The notes under the pieces: generated by a model
Databases searched by the model: none
Told to the model about the DNA's origin: nothing
Seen by the model: only the letters and a program-made list of their open reading frames with translations
Translations under genes and position numbers: made by a program
Part shown: in pieces, positions 57,488-64,000 of the stretch
Layout: every line of letters begins with the position of its first letter
Position numbering within the stretch: position 1 is the first letter of the stretch
Assembly (NCBI RefSeq): GCF_030254825.1
Contig: NC_083367.1
Coordinates: 27,973,001-28,037,000, forward strand
DNA from: Meriones unguiculatus
Lineage: Eukaryota; Chordata; Mammalia; Rodentia; Muridae
Direction: 5' to 3'
DNA: 64,000 nucleotides

Positions 57488-58825
57488 GTGGATTATGCTT
57501 GTCTCAGAAGCCACAGGTTGCCAAAGAAAAATTCCAGTGCCAGGTGTGTAGGTGTGGGATGTCTCCCTGGAACTATTGGTCAGAACTGTCCAGGAGACTC
57601 ACAAACAATACAGGCTAACACCACCGTCCTTAGTTACCCAACAGAATTTGACGGTAAGACTCTATTGCTAAAGATACCATACAATCAGCTAGGCGCGCTA
57701 GCGCAAACCTATAGTACCAAGCACTTGGAAGGCAGAGGCAGGCAGATCTCTGTGAGTTCAAGGCCAGCCTGATCTACAAAGCGAGTCTAGGACAGCCAAG
57801 GCTACACAGAAAAACCCTCTGGAAAAAAAAATACAATCTTGTCACAGAACATGGAAAAATTAAACTGGTACTGATGAGAAAGCATCCCTCTGTGGGCTAG
57901 CTTTCATAGTGTTGGAAGCATTATTCAGTCTACTGGTGTGCAATTATCAACAATCATATGCAATTGTGAACACTCAAAACTAGAGTAAGGGCAGACCTGA
58001 CAAGATGGCATCATAGAAGCAAAAGTAGCACCAACGTTATGAAGTCACCTGTCTGTTTTCTGACTCCATTTAAGGTCCATTCCAAAGAAGGAAACACATG
58101 ACTGGAGTTCATGGGCACCAGCGATAAACCATCTACTATTATCTTCTTAAATGGGACAAAGCTTGAAATTGTCTTTTAAATCCATATCTCACTACACACA
58201 GTTTAGTGCAGGCTCACACCTCATCAAGAGAAGTTGACTTGTGTGGTACATGGAGGTTAACACAGAAACTCACAATTGCACAAAGGGGAGAAAATAAATG
58301 GCTGAGGAGTACTCATCCACAGATGGAATATCTAGATCATTCTTATGTGAGAAGGCATGGGACCATCTTGGAAGAGGGGACAGAAAGACTGTAATAGTCA
58401 GATGTCAGGGAGGATTAGAGCAAAACGGTGTCATCTAGACATGAGAAAAACCAATGAACTCATGAACTTACAGCAGCTGTGGTTACTAGATCAAGCCAGT
58501 CAACATTCTTGTATGGAGTTAGAAGGGTTGGGTCATCCCAAACCCTAACTGAAGAGTTGTTATGGAAAGACACTTCTTGAGGAAGGAGAGTCAGTTTTCT
58601 CTAAGGGTGTGGCTTCTGGTAGGTAGACTCTCTGCCAGTGAATGGCTCCATACCCACTGATATAATATCAGAAACGTGAGCTGATGGGTTAAATTAAAAA
58701 AATAAAATAAAAGAGGACATAAAGTTGAGGTATAGGCAGTCTGGTAATAGAGGCATGAGTTGGAGGTGAACATGATCAAAATACATTGCAGAAGAATCTC
58801 AAAGAATTAATAAAAATATTTAAAA
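57488..58825 (+). mobile_element. L1: Lx8-like old L1 3' UTR with B1 inserted
   Basis: Homologous in block order to 26.4-27.6 kb (CAGAAGCCACAGGTTGCCAA, GTGGGATGTCTCCCTGGAAC, GTCACAGAACATGG). The 3' part has AGTCAGTTTTCTCTAAGGGT, GTGGCTTCTGGTAGGTAGAC and the tail AATCTCAAAGAATTAATAAA. A B1 interrupts it at 57690-57832. Confidence 0.65.
57690..57832 (+). mobile_element. B1: B1 SINE with 8-bp target-site duplication
   Basis: AAGCACTTGGAAGGCAGAGG, CAGGCAGATCTCTGTGAGTT, CAAGGCCAGCCTGATCTACA, GACAGCCAAGGCTACACAGA and an A-tail. ATACAATC stands on both sides (about 57680-57687 and 57831-57838). Confidence 0.93.
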
Positions 58826-58829
58826 GTAA

Positions 58830-60270
58830 AAATTTCAAAGATCCAAAACATAATTAAGAAGAAGAATCAATAGGAATCAATAGGACTTTGTGTCTGGGAA
58901 AATAAGATGAAACAACCAGTAATAAAGAAATGCACAAAAATAACTTCCAGAGTTCTTCCAACCCTGAATGAACTGAATAGCAATATAAGACCTGAAATCT
59001 GTTTAAAGAGAGGTAGGATTGATGACTAAGTTTCAGTTAAAAATTTCTGTGTTCCAATAATCTATATAGTATTCATCTCAAGATTAGCAAATCTTAAAAT
59101 TCTTCTGCACAGGTGTAAAATTTTGCTGAGTCAGTCTCACTGTCAATAAAGTCCATCAATTATTCACTGTTTCGCAGGATTTCTCAGTGAGACCTCTTTA
59201 TATTGAGTCAGTAAAACATATTTTTATTCTGCACTTGGAAACAAAATAAAAAGAACCTGTTCTGTAAATCCTCCTTCAGTTATCTCATCAGACAGGTTTA
59301 ACATTTCTAAAAACAGAGCAATGACTTCCTCGACTCTGCCCATCACAAGGATGATGTCACCAGTGATCTTCCCACTGGCAAATTAGGCTGTGTTTACTCG
59401 GCCTAATTCGTTTCTTTAGGATGTGACAGTTTGAACATCTCCCTCCAATGAGCCGCACCTCCTGCTTTGACTTTGCTAAAAGTGCTTTCTCTTCTTCCTC
59501 CATCTCTACAGTCTTGCCCACTGACACCATCAGGACCTCAGTTATGCTTCGTTGGATTTAATGCCCCAAAACTTCCACAATAGAAAAGGAATGGGGAGCC
59601 AGTGCATGCATTGTCCCTAGGCAAGGAGGTAGTAAGTTCTCCATCTTTTTGACATTTGTCACCTAGAAAGAGAATGGGGGAGGGGAGAGAGGAGAAACTG
59701 TAGTCAGGAGATGTAAGATATGATAGAAGAATTAAATAAATAAATAAATTTCAAAGAATGTAAAACTTGGCTTCTAGATCACATCAGTAAAGAAAGATAT
59801 CTTTAAAATAGCGCATGTCGTGATAGTAAAGTTTTGCAGTTGATGTTAAATTCTGCACAGGAAGAAAGCACACAAACCATTCTCCAGGGTGAATATTTTG
59901 TAATCTCTGACATTTGCAAATGACTTTTACAGGATTTTTCTCCTACCCTAAGTATGTCCTTATGTGCAGAATAGAATTTGAAACCAGACATCTCCATCCT
60001 GTCATCATACAGGCATCTTGAGTTCAACATAGTCAACACTGAGACATAAGGACTCAGGAAAATCCGGTTTCTCCTCTCCCTGCAATCTGCTTCAGGACAC
60101 ACTTGAAATCTCTCGTGTCATCATTACCCTCATTTCCATGTCTGTGATAAGGTTCAAAGATAATGGTAGAGCTAAATTCAGATCTCTGAATGACTTATAT
60201 GAAATCAGGTCATATCGGCGTGGATTGCCATAGATGGTAACAATCATAGTATAGTTGCTGAAGGACAATA
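58830..60270. other. About 1.4 kb, little recognised
   Basis: A short L1-like 3' end may lie at 59660-59752 (GGGGGAGGGGAGAGAGGAGA, ATTAAATAAATAAATAAATT). Otherwise no element or exon is seen; the minus-strand 99-codon frame 59803-60102 has no known domain. Confidence 0.35.
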
Positions 60271-60279
60271 CTAGGCTGT

Positions 60280-60440
60280 GTCTACTGCATCAAACAGTGT
60301 GGTAAGACTCTTACATAAGTTAACACAAAGAATCCACACAACCAAATAAGCACAATCATTATCCCCAGCTTGTAGAGGAAGAAGGACCAAACACACCATG
60401 AAATAATCTAGGCAATAAACTGATGGAGATAGGAGCCAAT
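60280..60440 (-). mobile_element. MIR: MIR SINE fragment
   Basis: Plus-strand reading: CTCTTACATAAGTTAACACA, CACAATCATTATCCCCAGCT, TTGTAGAGGAAGAAGGACCA, the reverse of a MIR. Confidence 0.55.
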
Positions 60441-60527
60441 TAAGATATGACTAACCGCGGAGCATTGTAAACAGTGCCCGGCATCCTTCTAACCTGTGCC
60501 AGGTTGTGGATGTTGAAACTGATGTTG

Positions 60528-61239
60528 AGCTCTTTCCCGACAGCGCCTAACGATGGGCATCTCTGGAGACAACTGCCACAAGTGACTCAAGACCGGGGGT
60601 AAGAGAAAGCCCAACCACAAGAAGCGGAAGGATGAGCTGGGACGCCCTGCTGCCAACGCAAAGATTGGCCCTCGTCACATAAACACAGTCCGATTTCGAG
60701 GAGGCAGTAAGAAGTACCGTGCCCTGAGATTGGCTATGGGGAACTTTTCCTGGGTCTCTGAGGGTTGTACTTGCAAAACAAGGATCACTGATGTTGTCTA
60801 CAACGAATCCAATAACGAGCTTGCCCGCAACAAGACGCTGGCGAAGAACTGCGATTTGCTTATTTACTGCACACCGAACCAACAGTGGTGCGCGTTCCAC
60901 TACGCACTGCCTCTGGGCCGCAAGCAGGGGGCCAAGCTGATTCCTGAGGAGGAAGAGATTTTAAACAAAAGAAGATCAAAGAAAATTCAGAAGACATACG
61001 ATGAGAGAAAAATAACGCCAAAATCAGCAGTCACCTGCAAGCGCAGTTCCAGCAGGGCAAGCTTCTTGCCTGTATTGCCTCATGACCCGGCCAGAGTGGC
61101 CGAGCAGATAGCTATGTGGAGAGGGCAAGCAGCTGGACTTCTATCTGAGGAAGATCAAAGCCCGGAAAGACAAATAAACCATCGTTCATAGCTCATGTAA
61201 TAAAGGTGTTTATTGTTCTATTTTTTAAAAAAGGAAGAA
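60528..61239 (+). pseudogene. Rps8-ps: RPS8 processed pseudogene, full length
   Basis: An intronless copy of the mRNA for ribosomal protein S8, a small-subunit (40S) protein of 208 residues. The reading frame starts at ATG 60553 and the old stop is TAA 61175-61177, 625 bases against 627 expected. Recognisable parts are the GISxDN start, the RPAANxKIGPR block, the NNELxRxKTLxKNC block, LPLGRKxGAKLxPEEEEILN and the KIKARKxK end. It is dead: codon 11 is TGA (60583-60585) and two single-base deletions lie near 61010 and 61120. The 5' UTR keeps the CTCTTTCC TOP tract, the 3' end keeps AATAAA (61199-61204) and an A-rich tail. Flanks GAAACTGATGTTG (60515-60527) and GAAATTGATGTTG (61240-61252) are a 13-bp target-site duplication with one mismatch. 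Confidence 0.95.
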
Positions 61240-61252
61240 GAAATTGATGTTG

Positions 61253-63278
61253 CAAATGTTTTGGGTAACTTTAACAAGACCTCTGTCATCAATAATGGAT
61301 CCCTTTTCAGAATGATTCTGTAGAAAACCTGACTTTTAGATCCAGGCGGGTAGGTTACTCTGTGTTTACAGAAATTTGTGCAGTTCTGCACCAAGCATCC
61401 TCGCTACTTCTCCTGTGAAGGACTACAGTCAGACTTTACCTATCAACGATCTCAATACACTACAGGGATGGCCGTTACTTTGTTAATTTGTACAGAGTAG
61501 AATAGTATGCATAGTTTGCGGTATGTGCAGTGAGAATCAGGAGATCTTGGCCGAACCGTCAGTTAGAGAAAACGAATTAAAAAACAAACAAACAAACAAA
61601 CAACAACAACAACAAAAACTGAGATCTACTGAGCAACATGATGATCATACTCAATATTGTAATATGTAATACTCCAAGTGTACTAAAAGAAAAATTTTAA
61701 TGTTCTTACCATAAAAATGAGTGCCTAAGATAATTAATTAATTAATTGGCTTGCTTAATTATTGTATTATATATACAAAAACATCACATTGTACTTTGAA
61801 ATATATAGTTTTTATTTGAGAACTGATTCTTATAATTATTGTGGGAAAGAAGGTCAAGTCCTATTTCTTGAAGTTCTAAGGATGATACAGTCTAAAGCCT
61901 GCCTACATAACTGCAGAGCTTCTCCTCACAGCCATGTTGAGAAAGACCCATTGAGGATTAAAATGAACACAGATCGAAACAAGCATGACAGGTGAAAAAG
62001 AAAAGAGATCTCAGATAATATTACTTGACTCCACCTTTTTGGCCAAGCTGTGTATAAGAAAACCCTGTGATTTTCACTCGAGGCACTACATGTTTGGTAT
62101 TTCAACTAATCCAAACTGGAATTCTGTGCCGTGCAGCTGAGAGGCGCAAACTAGCTGTGGGCATCTTGTGGACTGGCATCTTTTATTACTGTACAGCGTG
62201 TCAGTCATAGACCACCAAGTATTGCTAATGGGCCATGTCTCTCTTGAAAGCATTATAGGATGTATTTCTTGAAGTGAGTTTCATGCCAGATGACCACACA
62301 CTATCCCCAGATTGTTTGCTGTGTGAAACTATGTGGGTGGGAAGGGGGGCAGATATAGAGCAGAGGTTGGAGATAATTCTTGCTTCATAATGTGAGAACA
62401 ATTTAAATTGTTCAACCTTTCTACTAAGTTCTACCAGCGTATCCAGCTTAATATACAAGACAAGAGCAACACCAATGAGCAATTCACAGAAGACTACAGT
62501 TTGCTCCCTCTTATAAGAGAGAGGTTTATATATATTTTTAAAAAAAGAAAAGTAAGGCACAAAACTAGTCACAAAAATTCAATCTCCTCCCCCACCCTTG
62601 AAATGCATTAGATTTACATTCCTTGCCTGACTCATGATTCGTGTGATTTGTTATGACTAATGGGGTTGTGAACATAAGGGATGTTTTCACTTAGGGACCA
62701 GAATATGAAACAGCAGGTGTCAAGTCATCTAGAAGGATTCTGGAGGAGGGCAATATAGAACAGAGTACCTACCTACCAGCAAGAGGTCGGGGCTCTGAGC
62801 AAGATAGAAACCCAAGTTGTTTTGCGCTACGAAAGTTTGGGGGCTGCTTGCTACTAAGGATTCCATAGTCAGTCCTGACTGAAATAAAATGTGGGAACTC
62901 TTATCAGCCTACCCTGATGATGAGAATTCAAGTTACACACGTACATACTTTTAGCAGCAGAATAAATTGGGCAAAGCATTTTGGAGAATATTTTGGCAGG
63001 ATATCCTTAGACCATTATTAAATTGTTTATTTTTCTCTTGGCAATAGAATCCAGACAAAAGCGATGAAGAAATAGAAGAAAGAAATGTCAACACTGACAA
63101 CTAAAATATCCATTTTCTAAGAAATGTGGTAGCAAACGTATTTAATGAAATGACAGTGCGCTATAGATTAGGAGAACTCCATTCCAAGTTCAGGTCAGGT
63201 CCTTAACAATTATTCCAACCTCCTTCTCATATTGGTTGCCATTGTTTAGCCTTACAAAGCTTCAGTTTTAGAAATTGG
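61253..63278. other. About 2 kb with no recognised element
   Basis: A CAAA/CAA-rich stretch (61583-61617) and an ATTA repeat (about 61729-61747) stand out. The minus-strand frame 62225-62572 has no domain that I know. Confidence 0.4.
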
Positions 63279-63282
63279 TCCT

Positions 63283-63515
63283 GGGCTTGGACTCTAGCTC
63301 AGTTAGTCAAATGCTTGCCTAGCATAATAAAGCCACTGATAAATAAAGCAAATATAAATTGAGATTACATATAAATGAGATTACAAGTAGCACATACACG
63401 TAGCACATTCTTGTAATCTCAGTCCAGAATGGGTGAAGGCAAAAAGACCAGTTCAAAGTCATCCTTGGTTCAAAAATTTGTTCAAGACCAGCCTGGGTAT
63501 GTGACATCTATTTCA
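63283..63515 (+). mobile_element. B4: B4 (ID-B1) SINE
   Basis: ID-like head TTGGACTCTAGCTCAGTTAG with ATGCTTGCCTAGCATAATAA, followed by a B1-like part (TTCTTGTAATCTCAGTCCAG, AAGACCAGCCTGGGTATGTG). A TTA microsatellite follows at 63519-63546. Confidence 0.75.
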
Positions 63516-63551
63516 ATTTTTTATTATTATTATTATTATTATTAAATTAAA

Positions 63552-63735
63552 GGAGCTGGAGGTATAGCTCAGTGGTTTGGGATGATTGCCACATTTCCAA
63601 AGTACCCAAATTCTCTCATCTTCCTATAACTCCAATCCAAAAGGCCCAATGCCCTCTTTTGACTTCTGTGGGCAACTAATATGCAGATACCCCATAGACA
63701 GATATTCATATACACAATTTTAAAAAATAAATACA
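63552..63735 (+). mobile_element. B2: B2 SINE
   Basis: GAGCTGGAGGTATAGCTCAG, the TATAACTCCAATCCAAAAGG block, CCCAATGCCCTCTTTTGACT and an AAAAAATAAATAC end. Confidence 0.75.
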
Positions 63736-63739
63736 AATC

Positions 63740-64000
63740 TTTAAATAATTCATTAAATTAAAGATACACAAAAATTTAGATGGGCCATAATATTAACAAA
63801 ATTCATGGAATGGAGTAAACAATAATATTGGCCATTAGTATAACCTTAGTGCTCAAAATGCATTGTGTCATCTCCCTTGCCCAAACTGACCTGCTGTATC
63901 ATAATGTACGTAATGTTTTATTTATTGATATATTATTATCATATTAATGTTAACATAATAATTTTAATTTTTTTCATTATGGAATAGAGCAGAATTTTCT
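63740..64000. other. No recognised element
   Basis: AT-rich DNA up to the window edge. Confidence 0.4.

Noticed and set aside
60730..61191. 153-codon plus-strand frame as a gene
   Set aside because: It is the readable part of the RPS8 retrocopy, shifted out of frame near 61010. The minus-strand frame 60547-60900 is its antisense shadow.

Overview
This window is nuclear DNA from a muroid rodent. The evidence is the mix of B1, B2, B3 and B4 SINEs, rodent L1 3' UTRs of two age classes, ORR1/MT-type MaLR LTRs, rodent ERV LTRs and scattered older MIR/L2 remnants. The L1 and LTR variants do not look like standard house mouse copies to me, so a cricetid (hamster, vole or deer mouse type) is my inference; I cannot name a species. 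I found no intact host protein-coding gene, no tRNA or rRNA gene and no CRISPR array. The open reading frames are chance frames, microsatellite translations, L1 ORF2 or ERV env remnants, or one processed pseudogene. The window is best read as intergenic or deep-intronic repeat-rich DNA.

Layout. 1-8 kb: mostly unique sequence with two candidate solo LTRs flanked by 4-bp duplications (1037-1510 and 7133-7629), a minus-strand LTR with a 22-bp enhancer-like repeat array (about 5806-6150), and SINEs. 8-20 kb: SINEs, one MIR, a MaLR LTR, two old Lx-type L1 3' UTRs on the minus strand (one holding a perfect 76-bp tandem duplication) and long unassigned stretches. 20.5-28 kb: a GATA/GATG microsatellite, two plus-strand L1 3' ends, an old L1 tail with a TA-rich tract, an ERVL-like LTR, an L2 remnant and an Lx8-like L1 3' UTR. 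30.5-31.1 kb: an L1 with a 5' inversion (twin priming).

35-43 kb is the most informative part. A 3.2-kb unit at 35689-38886 carries a 5'-truncated L1 followed, in the same orientation, by the end of a betaretrovirus-like env and a 3' LTR that stops just after its poly(A) signal. The whole unit is bounded by one 16-17 bp target-site duplication at a TTTT/AA site. I read it as an L1 3' transduction of ERV sequence. Two further L1 3' ends, MaLR LTRs and microsatellites follow.

43-64 kb: AT-rich unassigned DNA, a 75-bp tandem duplication, a cluster of ORR1/MT LTRs around GA-rich microsatellites, an ERV LTR at about 52.6-53.1 kb, a B2 split by an LTR-like insert, an Lx8-like L1 3' UTR with an inserted B1, a full-length RPS8 processed pseudogene with its TOP start and target-site duplication (60528-61239), and B4/B2 SINEs at the right end. 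Family names of repeats are by recognition, not by a database search.
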